Of a DNA stretch of 10,255 bases, positions 1 through 5,510 are shown piece after piece (positions within the stretch are counted from its first letter, which is position 1; each line of letters opens with the position of its first letter). Origin of the DNA: DASUSF01 sp036375275 (GTDB lineage: Bacteria; Pseudomonadota; Alphaproteobacteria; Geminicoccales; Geminicoccaceae); assembly GCA_036375275.1 (NCBI GenBank), contig DASUSF010000062.1, positions 1 to 10,255 of the forward strand. Reading direction: 5' to 3'. The position numbers and the translations under genes are program-made. The notes beneath the pieces were generated by a model that did not search any database, was not told the DNA's origin, and was given only the letters and a program-made list of their open reading frames with translations.

Positions 1-660
1 GCCGTCGCGCCCGGTCCGGGCGCCGACGTAGACCAGCGGATTGCCGTTTCCCGCAGCCCGGGCATAGAAGACCCGGTCGGCCGAGGCCAGCCCGACGCAC
101 ATCGCGTTGACCAGGATGTTGCCGTTGTAGCCGGGATCGAACGCGGTCTCGCCGCCGACGGTGGGCACGCCCATGCAGTTGCCGTAGCCGCCGATCCCGC
201 CGGTGACGCCGTGCACCAGGTGGCGGGTTCGGGGATGGTCGAGCGCCCCGAAGCGGAGCGAGTCGAGGAGGGCCACCGGCCGCGCACCCATCGTGAACAC
301 GTCCCGCAGGATGCCGCCGACCCCGGTCGCCGCCCCCTGGTAGGGCTCGATGAAGCTCGGATGGTTGTGGCTCTCGATCTTGAACACCGCGGCCAGACCG
401 TCGCCGACGTCGACCACCCCGGCGTTCTCGCCCGGCCCGCAGATCACCCAGGGCGCCTCGGTCGGCAGCAGGCGGAGCCACCGCCTGGACGACTTGTAGG
501 AGCAGTGCTCGCTCCACATGACCGAGAAGATGCCGAGCTCCAGGAGGTTCGGCGCGCGGCCGAGGATCTCACGGATCTTCTCGAACTCGTCCGCCGAGAG
601 CCCGTGCTCGGCGACCGTCGCGGGATCGGTCACCGGGGCGCGTTGATCCTGCGCCGTCAT
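1..660 (-). CDS. purL: Phosphoribosylformylglycinamidine synthase subunit PurL (N-terminal 220 residues, cut by window edge)
   Basis: The large catalytic subunit of FGAM synthase, which converts FGAR, glutamine-derived ammonia and ATP to FGAM in cytosolic purine biosynthesis. The visible 220 residues carry the family hallmarks. Near residues 49-55 is W-S-E-H-C-S-Y, with the conserved catalytic-region His at 52. Around 97-104 is the E-S-H-N-H-P-S-F stretch, followed by E-P-Y-Q-G-A-A-T-G-V-G-G-I at about 105-117, the nucleotide-binding part. The ATG at 658-660 fits the family N-terminus and overlaps the purQ stop by four bases (ATGA), a sign of translational coupling. Because separate purS and purQ genes precede it, this should be the small PurL form (about 740 residues in the family), not the large fused enzyme. 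The remainder lies beyond position 1. No frameshift is seen in the visible part. Confidence 0.97.
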   Translation of the reverse strand, partial: MTAQDQRAPVTDPATVAEHGLSADEFEKIREILGRAPNLLELGIFSVMWSEHCSYKSSRRWLRLLPTEAPWVICGPGENAGVVDVGDGLAAVFKIESHNHPSFIEPYQGAATGVGGILRDVFTMGARPVALLDSLRFGALDHPRTRHLVHGVTGGIGGYGNCMGVPTVGGETAFDPGYNGNILVNAMCVGLASADRVFYARAAGNGNPLVYVGARTGRDG

Positions 661-1322
661 GACCGGCCGAGCCCTTCGACCAGCCCCTGGAAGAGCGGCG
701 CGCCGTCGGTGCCGCCGAGCATCGGGTCGGCCGAGCGCTCCGGATGCGGCATCATGCCGAGCACGTTCCGCCCTGCCCCGAGCACCCCCGCGATGTCGGC
801 GCACGAGCCGTTCGGGTTGTCCCGGTAGCGGAACGCCACCCGATCCTCGTCCAGGACCCGCTTCAGCTCGTCGTCGTCGAGCACGTAGTTGCCGTCGTGG
901 TGCGCGACCCAGAGCCGGATCGTCGCCCCGGGCGCGTAGCCCCGCGTGAAGGCCGAGCGCGTGGTCGCGACCTCGAGCCCGGCCGTCCGGCAGACGAACC
1001 TGAGCTCTGCGTTCCTGATCAGGGCGCCGGGCAGGAGACCGACCTCGGCCAGGATCTGGAAGCCGTTGCAGATGCCGAGCACGGGGACCCCCGCCTCGGC
1101 CCGGCGGACCACCTCCCGCATCACCGGGGCGCGCGCCGCGATCGCGCCGCAGCGCAGGTAGTCGCCATAGGTGAAGCCGCCCGGCAGCACGATCAGGTCG
1201 AGCGGCGGCAGCCCGGCCTCGCCGTGCCAGAGCCGCGTGACCGATGCGCCCGCGGACTTGAGCGCGACCACCGCGTCGCGATCGCAGTTCGAGCCCGGAA
1301 ACGTGATCACCCCCGCGCGCAT
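657..1322 (-). CDS. purQ: FGAM synthase glutaminase subunit PurQ
   Basis: A class I glutamine amidotransferase of 221 residues, normal length for PurQ. It hydrolyses glutamine and passes ammonia to PurL. The N-terminus has the typical G-V-I-T-F-P-G-S-N-C-D-R-D. The oxyanion region P-G-G-F-T-Y-G-D-Y-L-R-C-G is at 47-59, and the nucleophile elbow G-I-C-N-G-F-Q puts the catalytic Cys at 85. The M-P-H-P-E-R motif gives His193 and Glu195 of the triad. The ATG at 1320-1322 is the family start, although the ribosome site ahead of it is weak (AGG about five bases upstream). It is the third gene of purC-purS-purQ-purL. Its stop overlaps the purL start, but a 115-bp gap separates it from purS, wider than the other spacings here. 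Confidence 0.97.
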   Translation of the reverse strand: MRAGVITFPGSNCDRDAVVALKSAGASVTRLWHGEAGLPPLDLIVLPGGFTYGDYLRCGAIAARAPVMREVVRRAEAGVPVLGICNGFQILAEVGLLPGALIRNAELRFVCRTAGLEVATTRSAFTRGYAPGATIRLWVAHHDGNYVLDDDELKRVLDEDRVAFRYRDNPNGSCADIAGVLGAGRNVLGMMPHPERSADPMLGGTDGAPLFQGLVEGLGRS

Positions 1323-1336
1323 CGGACCTGCGTTCC

Positions 1337-1391
1337 GCCGCTCGGGCGGCTCCTGATGTCGTCGCGGCTACCGCTCATCAACTGCATGAGC
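1337..1391 (-). other. Two small inverted repeats in the purS-purQ gap
   Basis: The 115-bp gap between purS and purQ holds two potential RNA hairpins when read on the transcribed (minus) strand. The first pairs arms at 1373-1378 and 1386-1391 (GCTCAT/ATGAGC, 7-nt loop). The second pairs 1337-1341 with 1346-1350 (GCCGC/GCGGC, 4-nt loop) and ends about 14 nt before the purQ start codon. No T-tract follows either, so they do not look like intrinsic terminators. I see no convincing gene in the gap. In DNA this G+C-rich, short stems also arise by chance. Confidence 0.3.
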
Positions 1392-1437
1392 TCCCGGGTC
1401 CCGCTCGCGCCGCCGCGCTTCCTGCCGGCTCGGCCCC

Positions 1438-1683
1438 TCACTCGTCGAAGCTGACCGCGTAGGTCTCGATCACCGGATTGGCGAGCAGCTGCTCGCACAT
1501 GGCCCGGACCTTGGTTTCGGCGCTGCCGCGATCGCTGTCCTCGAGGTCGAGCTCGATCAGCTTGCCCTGGCGCACGTCGGCGATCCCCTGGAAGCCGAGC
1601 TGCCCGAGAGCGCGCTGGATGGCCTGTCCCTGAGGATCGAGGACCCCGGGCTTGAGCCGGACGTGGACCCGCGCCCGCACCAT
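1438..1683 (-). CDS. purS: FGAM synthase subunit PurS
   Basis: An 81-residue protein of the small PurS family, which bridges PurQ and PurL and is needed for ammonia transfer in the three-subunit FGAM synthase. The sequence is typical: a short beta strand R-A-R-V-H-V-R-L-K at 3-11, then G-V-L-D-P-Q-G-Q-A-I at 13-22. L-G-F-Q-G-I-A-D-V-R-Q-G-K is at 29-41 and A-M-C-E-Q-L-L-A-N-P-V-I-E at 61-73. Length matches the family (about 80). It begins 31 bp after the purC stop on the same strand, so the two are surely co-transcribed. The ATG at 1681-1683 has only a weak ribosome site ahead of it; the next codon is GTG and could serve instead. Confidence 0.95.
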   Translation of the reverse strand: MVRARVHVRLKPGVLDPQGQAIQRALGQLGFQGIADVRQGKLIELDLEDSDRGSAETKVRAMCEQLLANPVIETYAVSFDE

Positions 1684-1714
1684 CAGATGAGGCCCGCCCG
1701 ACGGGATCGGCGCT

Positions 1715-2479
1715 TCACTGCACCGTCTCCGGGCCCTTGAGGTCGCGGGGCCCGGCCTCGGGCAGAATGCCGAGCCGCCGCGCCACCTCCTGGTAGCCCT
1801 CCTCGACGTTGCCGAGGTCCCGGCGGAAGCGGTCCTTGTCCAGCTTCTCGCCGGTCACCGAATCCCAGAGCCGGCAGCTGTCGGGGCTGATCTCGTCGGC
1901 AAGCACGATCCTGAGGTCCTCGTCCTCCCAAAGCCGCCCGTACTCGAGCTTGAAGTCGATCAACCTGAGGCCGACGCCTGCGAACAGCCCGGAGAGATAG
2001 TCGTTGATCCGGAGCGACAGGTTCAGGATCTCGTCGATCTCCTGGTAGGTCGCCCAGCCGAACGCCGTGATGTGCTCCTCGCTCACCATCGGGTCCTCGA
2101 GCTCGTCCGACTTGTAGTAGTACTCGACGATCGAGCGGGGCAGCGGCGTGCCTTCCTCCATGCCGAAGCGCTTGGCGAGCGAGCCGGCCACGACGTTCCT
2201 GACCACCACCTCGAGCGGGATGATCTCGACCTCCTTGATCAGCTGCTCGCGCATGTTGAGCCGGCGGACGAAGTGGGTCGGCACGCCGATCCCGCCGAGG
2301 CGCATCATGAGGTGCTCGCTGATCCGGTTGTTCAGGACCCCCTTGCCGGTGATGATCCCCGTCTTCTGGTTGTTGAAGGCGGTGGCGTCGTCCTTGAAAT
2401 ACTGGATCAGGGTGCCCGGCTCCGGACCCTCGAAGAGGACCTTGGCCTTGCCTTCGTAGACTCTTCGGCGGCGGCTCAT
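1715..2479 (-). CDS. purC: Phosphoribosylaminoimidazole-succinocarboxamide (SAICAR) synthase
   Basis: A 254-residue ATP-dependent ligase joining CAIR and aspartate to give SAICAR. Y-E-G-K-A-K at 8-13 is the nucleotide-binding start of the family. The first family signature is I-P-L-E-V-V-V-R-N-V-V-A-G-S at about 87-100, and the second is L-I-D-F-K-L-E-Y-G at 173-181. The A-D-E-I-S-P-D-S-C-R-L-W stretch lies at 194-205. The open frame extends upstream to 2560, but I chose the ATG at 2477-2479. Homologues begin with the M-[SN]-R-R-R-R form, and the longer start would lie upstream of the promoter -10 box at 2537-2542. It heads the purC-purS-purQ-purL operon. The C-terminal tail is a little longer than in the enterobacterial enzyme (237 residues), as usual in alphaproteobacteria. 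Confidence 0.97.
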   Translation of the reverse strand: MSRRRRVYEGKAKVLFEGPEPGTLIQYFKDDATAFNNQKTGIITGKGVLNNRISEHLMMRLGGIGVPTHFVRRLNMREQLIKEVEIIPLEVVVRNVVAGSLAKRFGMEEGTPLPRSIVEYYYKSDELEDPMVSEEHITAFGWATYQEIDEILNLSLRINDYLSGLFAGVGLRLIDFKLEYGRLWEDEDLRIVLADEISPDSCRLWDSVTGEKLDKDRFRRDLGNVEEGYQEVARRLGILPEAGPRDLKGPETVQ

Positions 2480-2536
2480 GCGCAGCTCACGGCGGTTCGG
2501 CCCATGGCCGGACGCCCGGGCTCGAGGTTCGGGCGG

Positions 2537-2565
2537 TCTATAGCGCAGCGCCAGCGGCAACTCAA
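2537..2565 (-). promoter_or_regulatory. Sigma70-type promoter for the purC operon
   Basis: On the minus strand a -35 box TTGAGT (2560-2565) and a -10 box TATAGA (2537-2542) are separated by exactly 17 bp. TATAGA matches TATAAT at five of six positions and TTGAGT matches TTGACA at four. The predicted transcript start near 2530 leaves a leader of about 50 nt before the purC ATG at 2479. This also argues against the longer purC open frame that begins at 2560. Confidence 0.5.
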
Positions 2566-2633
2566 CTCGACTGGGCCGGCGCCGAATCTACCGCCGCTTG
2601 CAGTTCTTTATCCCGACACTCGTTTTCGGAGAA

Positions 2634-2662
2634 TTGACCACCGGTCTCACACGTCCTAGATG
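2634..2662 (+). promoter_or_regulatory. Candidate promoter for the SGNH/RTX gene
   Basis: A -35 box TTGACC (2634-2639) and a -10-like box TAGATG (2657-2662) lie 17 bp apart in a locally A/T-richer stretch (about 2600-2640). This lies inside the 283-bp divergent spacer (2480-2762), which holds no gene. The predicted transcript would start near 2669, about 95 nt ahead of the ATG at 2763. The -35 is good and the -10 only fair. Confidence 0.35.
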
Positions 2663-2762
2663 GTCCGGAGCCTGCCGGAATGCCCGACGAAGGAGCGGGG
2701 GCGGTCGGCGGGCCGGCGCCGTGAAGGCGGGCCATGCCAAGTGAGGAAGGGGACGCCTCTCG

Positions 2763-4862
2763 ATGCCGACGCTGCGCAGCTACAGCGCGACGGTCGATCA
2801 ACTCGGCCCTGGCGACAGGTGGCGGTTCGACGAGGACGCCGGCCGCGACGCCCTGGACCGCGCCGGCAGCTTGGACGGCACCTACCAGGGCGGCTTCGCC
2901 CACGGCGCGACCACGCCGATCGGGGACGGGGCGGTCGCTTTCGACGGCGAGACCGCGCTGACCTCGGTCGTGACCACGAACGCCGGCGGGCCGATCCGGC
3001 TCGGTTTCCTCGGCGACAGCCTGGTCGCGGGATACGGCCTGAACGGCAGCGAAGCGTTCCCTGCCGCCTTGACCGCCGCGCTGGAAGGAGCCGGGTTCGA
3101 CATCGAGCCGGTGGTGCGCGGCTTCAGCGGCTTCCGCTCCGACCAGATCCTCGACCAGGGCCTCGCCGACGAGCTCGCCGGGCAGGGCCTGGGCGCGGTC
3201 GTCCTGGTGATCGGCACCAACGACGCCCTGCAGGGGCTCGACGCCGACGGCGTCGAGGGCAACCTCCGGCAGATCATCCAGAAGTTCCAGGCGGTCGGCA
3301 CCGAGGTGCTGCTGACCAGCACTTTCGGCCTGTGGCCGGACGAGATCTTCGACAACGACGGCTACGACACCCGGGATCCGGCGACCGCCGCCGCCCGCGC
3401 GGCCGAGTTCGAGGCGATCTACCCCGCCCTCGCGGCGGAGCTCGGCGTCACCCTGTTCGGCGAGGCCTTCGTCCAGCCGGTCCGCGAGAACCCCGCCGCC
3501 TTCAACCTGATCGTCGGCGGCGAGCCCGACGGCATCCATCCCAACGCCGCCGGCGTGCAGGAGATCGTCAGCCGGATCCTTGACGACGCGAGCGCGGTGG
3601 TCATGCGCTCGGCCCCCCTGGCCGAGGATCTCCTGGCGCTTGGCGAGGGCAGCGTCGAGGGCTGGTTCGTGCCGGAGGACGTCGACGGCGTCCAGGGCCT
3701 GATCGCCAGGGGCTCCGCCGGCGCGGCCGCGGACGGCGACTTCCGGATCTTCCTCGACCAGGACCGGCTGAAGGCGGTGGTCGAAAGCTCGTCCGGCGCG
3801 GTGACGCTCGGCAGCGCCGCCGGCGCCGTGCAGCCCGATCAGGCCTTCCACGTGGTCCTCGCCTTCGGTGCGGCGGGCGTCGAGCTGTTCCTGAACGGCG
3901 TGAGCGTGGATCAGAGCGGGACCGGGTTTTCGGCCGCGGGCGGGACGAGCCCGCTCCTGTTCGGGGCGCTGCCCGGCGCGAGCGGGACGGACGGCTTCTT
4001 CCACGGCGCGATCGACGAGGTCGCGATCTATCATCGCGTCCTGAGCGCCGACCAGGTCGGCAGCCTGTTCAGCACCGGGGCGGGCGGCGGCACCCTGATC
4101 GGCACCCGGGGCGACGACCGGCTGATCGGCGGCGGCGACGACGACAGCCTGCGCGGCAAGAGCGGCCGGGACGAGCTTCAGGGCCACGACGGCGACGACC
4201 GGCTGATCGGCGGGCCGGGAGCGGACGTCGCCCGGGGCGGCGCCGGCAGCGACACGATCCAGGGCGACGACGGCCGGGACCGGCTCTTCGGCAACGGCGG
4301 CGACGACGTGCTCGGCGGCGGTGGCGGCGACGACCGGATCCGCGGCGGCGGCGGTCGGGACCAGATCCGCGGCGGCGGCAAAGGCGACGACCTCGCCGGC
4401 GGCGCCGGCAACGACGTCCTCGAGGCCGGTCGCGGCCAGGACGTGCTCCGCGGCGGCGCGGGCAGCGACCAGATTTTCGGCCAGGAGGGCGCCGACCAGA
4501 TGTTCGGCGGCGCCGGCGACGACCTCCTCGTCGGTGGCGGCGGCGACGACCGGCTGACCGGCGGCAGCGGCGCCGACACCTTCCGCATCGAGCGGCTGGG
4601 CGACGGCGTCGACCAGATCCTCGACCTCGAGACCGGCGCGGGCGCCGACCAGATCGACGTCGCGGGCATCCTCAGCGGGTTCGCGGCCGGTGCCTCGGAC
4701 CCCAATGACTTCGCCCGCCTCGTGGCGCGGGGGGATGGCCTCCGGCTGCAGGTCGACCCCGACGGCCAGGGCGGCGACTTCACCACCGCGGTCAGGTTGA
4801 TCGGCGGCGCCGACCTTGCGATCGACCAGCTGGTGACCGACGGCAACCTCAACCTCGCCTGA
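2763..4862 (+). CDS. Secreted SGNH-family esterase nested in a LamG-like domain, with RTX repeats
   Basis: A 699-residue protein with five parts. (1) Residues 19-70 read as the first strands of a LamG/concanavalin-like sandwich (W-R-F-D-E, then G-A-V-A-F-D-G). (2) Residues 78-278 are a complete TesA/arylesterase-like SGNH hydrolase: G-D-S-L with Ser86, Gly120 in G-F-S-G, Asn153 in G-T-N-D, and D-G-I-H-P-N with Asp256 and His259. (3) Residues 283-437 resume the LamG fold (G-S-V-E-G-W-F, F-H-V-V-L-A-F, V-E-L-F-L-N-G, H-G-A-I-D-E-V-A-I-Y). (4) Residues 446-607 are 18 RTX nonapeptides, expected to bind calcium. (5) Residues 608-699 resemble a type I secretion target domain (VC_A0849 subclass). 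No N-terminal signal peptide is present, as expected for type I export. The ATG at 2763 follows an AGGAAGGGG ribosome site. All catalytic SGNH residues are present, so ester hydrolysis is likely; the substrate (perhaps acetylated glycans or lipids) is unknown. No transporter genes are nearby. Confidence 0.9.
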   Translation: MPTLRSYSATVDQLGPGDRWRFDEDAGRDALDRAGSLDGTYQGGFAHGATTPIGDGAVAFDGETALTSVVTTNAGGPIRLGFLGDSLVAGYGLNGSEAFPAALTAALEGAGFDIEPVVRGFSGFRSDQILDQGLADELAGQGLGAVVLVIGTNDALQGLDADGVEGNLRQIIQKFQAVGTEVLLTSTFGLWPDEIFDNDGYDTRDPATAAARAAEFEAIYPALAAELGVTLFGEAFVQPVRENPAAFNLIVGGEPDGIHPNAAGVQEIVSRILDDASAVVMRSAPLAEDLLALGEGSVEGWFVPEDVDGVQGLIARGSAGAAADGDFRIFLDQDRLKAVVESSSGAVTLGSAAGAVQPDQAFHVVLAFGAAGVELFLNGVSVDQSGTGFSAAGGTSPLLFGALPGASGTDGFFHGAIDEVAIYHRVLSADQVGSLFSTGAGGGTLIGTRGDDRLIGGGDDDSLRGKSGRDELQGHDGDDRLIGGPGADVARGGAGSDTIQGDDGRDRLFGNGGDDVLGGGGGDDRIRGGGGRDQIRGGGKGDDLAGGAGNDVLEAGRGQDVLRGGAGSDQIFGQEGADQMFGGAGDDLLVGGGGDDRLTGGSGADTFRIERLGDGVDQILDLETGAGADQIDVAGILSGFAAGASDPNDFARLVARGDGLRLQVDPDGQGGDFTTAVRLIGGADLAIDQLVTDGNLNLA
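4098..4583 (+). repeat. 18 tandem 27-bp units encoding RTX calcium-binding nonapeptides
   Basis: This stretch is exactly 18 x 27 bp with no insertion or deletion between units. Each codes one nonapeptide close to x-G-G-x-G-x-D-x-[LI], for example F-G-G-A-G-D-D-L-L and T-G-G-S-G-A-D-T-F. Units 5 (I-G-G-P-G-A-D-V-A) and 13 (E-A-G-R-G-Q-D-V-L) deviate most. In the RTX family such arrays fold into a calcium-filled parallel beta roll outside the cell. At DNA level the units are related but diverged, so this is an old coding repeat and not a recent expansion. Confidence 0.9.
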
Positions 4863-4883
4863 GCGGCCGGCACCCGGTGGTCG

Positions 4884-4908
4884 GATCGCGCCCGGGCGCG
4901 GAGCGATC
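4884..4908. terminator. Inverted repeat between convergent genes, possible shared terminator
   Basis: Between the stops of the SGNH/RTX gene (4862) and the YbaK-like gene (4907) lies GATCGC at 4884-4889 matched by GCGATC at 4903-4908. It encloses part of an overlapping perfect 14-bp palindrome (4887-4900, centred on CCCGGG). Either fold would make a strong G+C hairpin in both transcripts. No T-tract follows on either strand, so terminator function is an inference from position only. Confidence 0.3.
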
Positions 4909-5377
4909 AGTCGTGGGCGCTGAGGGTGCCGCGCCGGGCACCGTCCAGCAGCGCCTCGAAGTCGCGCCCCGCGACCTTGATCAGGCTCCGGTGATCGCCG
5001 CCCTCGAACGCCACCTCCTCGAGCCCCCCCAGCGCGCCATCCAGGACGACCTCGACGCCGTAGGCCGGTCCGAGCGGCGGCAGCGCGCCGAGGTCGCAGT
5101 CCGGGAACAGCTCGCCGATGTTCTCCTCCGCGGCCAGCTCGACCGGCCGGCCGAGCAGCTGCTCGACCCATGCCAGTCGGAGGTGATGGGTCGCGGGCAG
5201 GACCGCCAGCAGCCAGCCGGCCCCATCCCGGAGGAGGACCGCCTTCGCCACCCGGTTGCCCGACACGTGGCTGACTTCGGCGGTCCAGGACGACGCCCCC
5301 GTCGCCGGGTGCTCCAGGACGTCGAACGGCGTGTCGCGCTGCTCGAGAAACCTGCGGATCGTCGGCGCCATGGACAT
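4907..5377 (-). CDS. YbaK/EbsC-family aminoacyl-tRNA deacylase-like protein
   Basis: A 156-residue single-domain protein of the YbaK / ProX type (aminoacyl-tRNA deacylase, PF04073-like), whose members hydrolyse mischarged tRNAs in the cytosol. The N-terminal helix I-R-R-F-L-E-Q-R at 7-14 precedes F-D-V-L-E-H-P (18-24). The core N-R-V-A-K-A-V-L-L-R-D at 41-51 places the family's conserved lysine at 45. A-V-L-P-A-T-H is at 58-64, and the family loop G-A-L-P-P-L-G-P is at 97-104. The open frame extends to 5623, but ATG at 5375-5377 is preferred: it has a strong GGAGG site seven bases upstream and the added residues have no family resemblance. The substrate (Cys- or Ala-tRNA-Pro, or another) cannot be told from sequence. 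It lies 133 bp downstream of the carboxypeptidase gene on the same strand; that gap shows no clear signal. Confidence 0.88.
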   Translation of the reverse strand: MSMAPTIRRFLEQRDTPFDVLEHPATGASSWTAEVSHVSGNRVAKAVLLRDGAGWLLAVLPATHHLRLAWVEQLLGRPVELAAEENIGELFPDCDLGALPPLGPAYGVEVVLDGALGGLEEVAFEGGDHRSLIKVAGRDFEALLDGARRGTLSAHD

Positions 5378-5510
5378 CGCGCGTCCTCCCCCGATCGAGA
5401 ACCAGCTTCGCCGCCGCGGCCTCGCGGCCCGGTGCGCCCTGCCCGCGCCGGCGCGCCCAGCGCCGCAGACGCCGCCCGGCGCGACCTGGCTCCCGGGCCT
5501 CGGGCCGGGT

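Noticed and set aside
1307..1498. A 63-codon minus-strand frame across the purS-purQ gap
   Set aside because: It overlaps purS and the purQ start out of frame, has Arg/Gly-rich composition and no recognisable ribosome site or family resemblance.
2480..2560. A 27-residue N-terminal extension of PurC
   Set aside because: It would start upstream of the predicted -10 box, and the residues do not resemble PurC N-termini.
4098..4583. The regular 27-bp repeats as a possible CRISPR array
   Set aside because: There are no unique spacers; the units are contiguous, in frame and encode classic RTX nonapeptides.
2562..5171. An 869-codon open frame on the minus strand
   Set aside because: It lies antisense to the well-supported SGNH/RTX gene; its repetitive A-A-A/V-V-A composition is the mirror of the RTX repeats. 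High G+C suppresses stops. No domain recognised.
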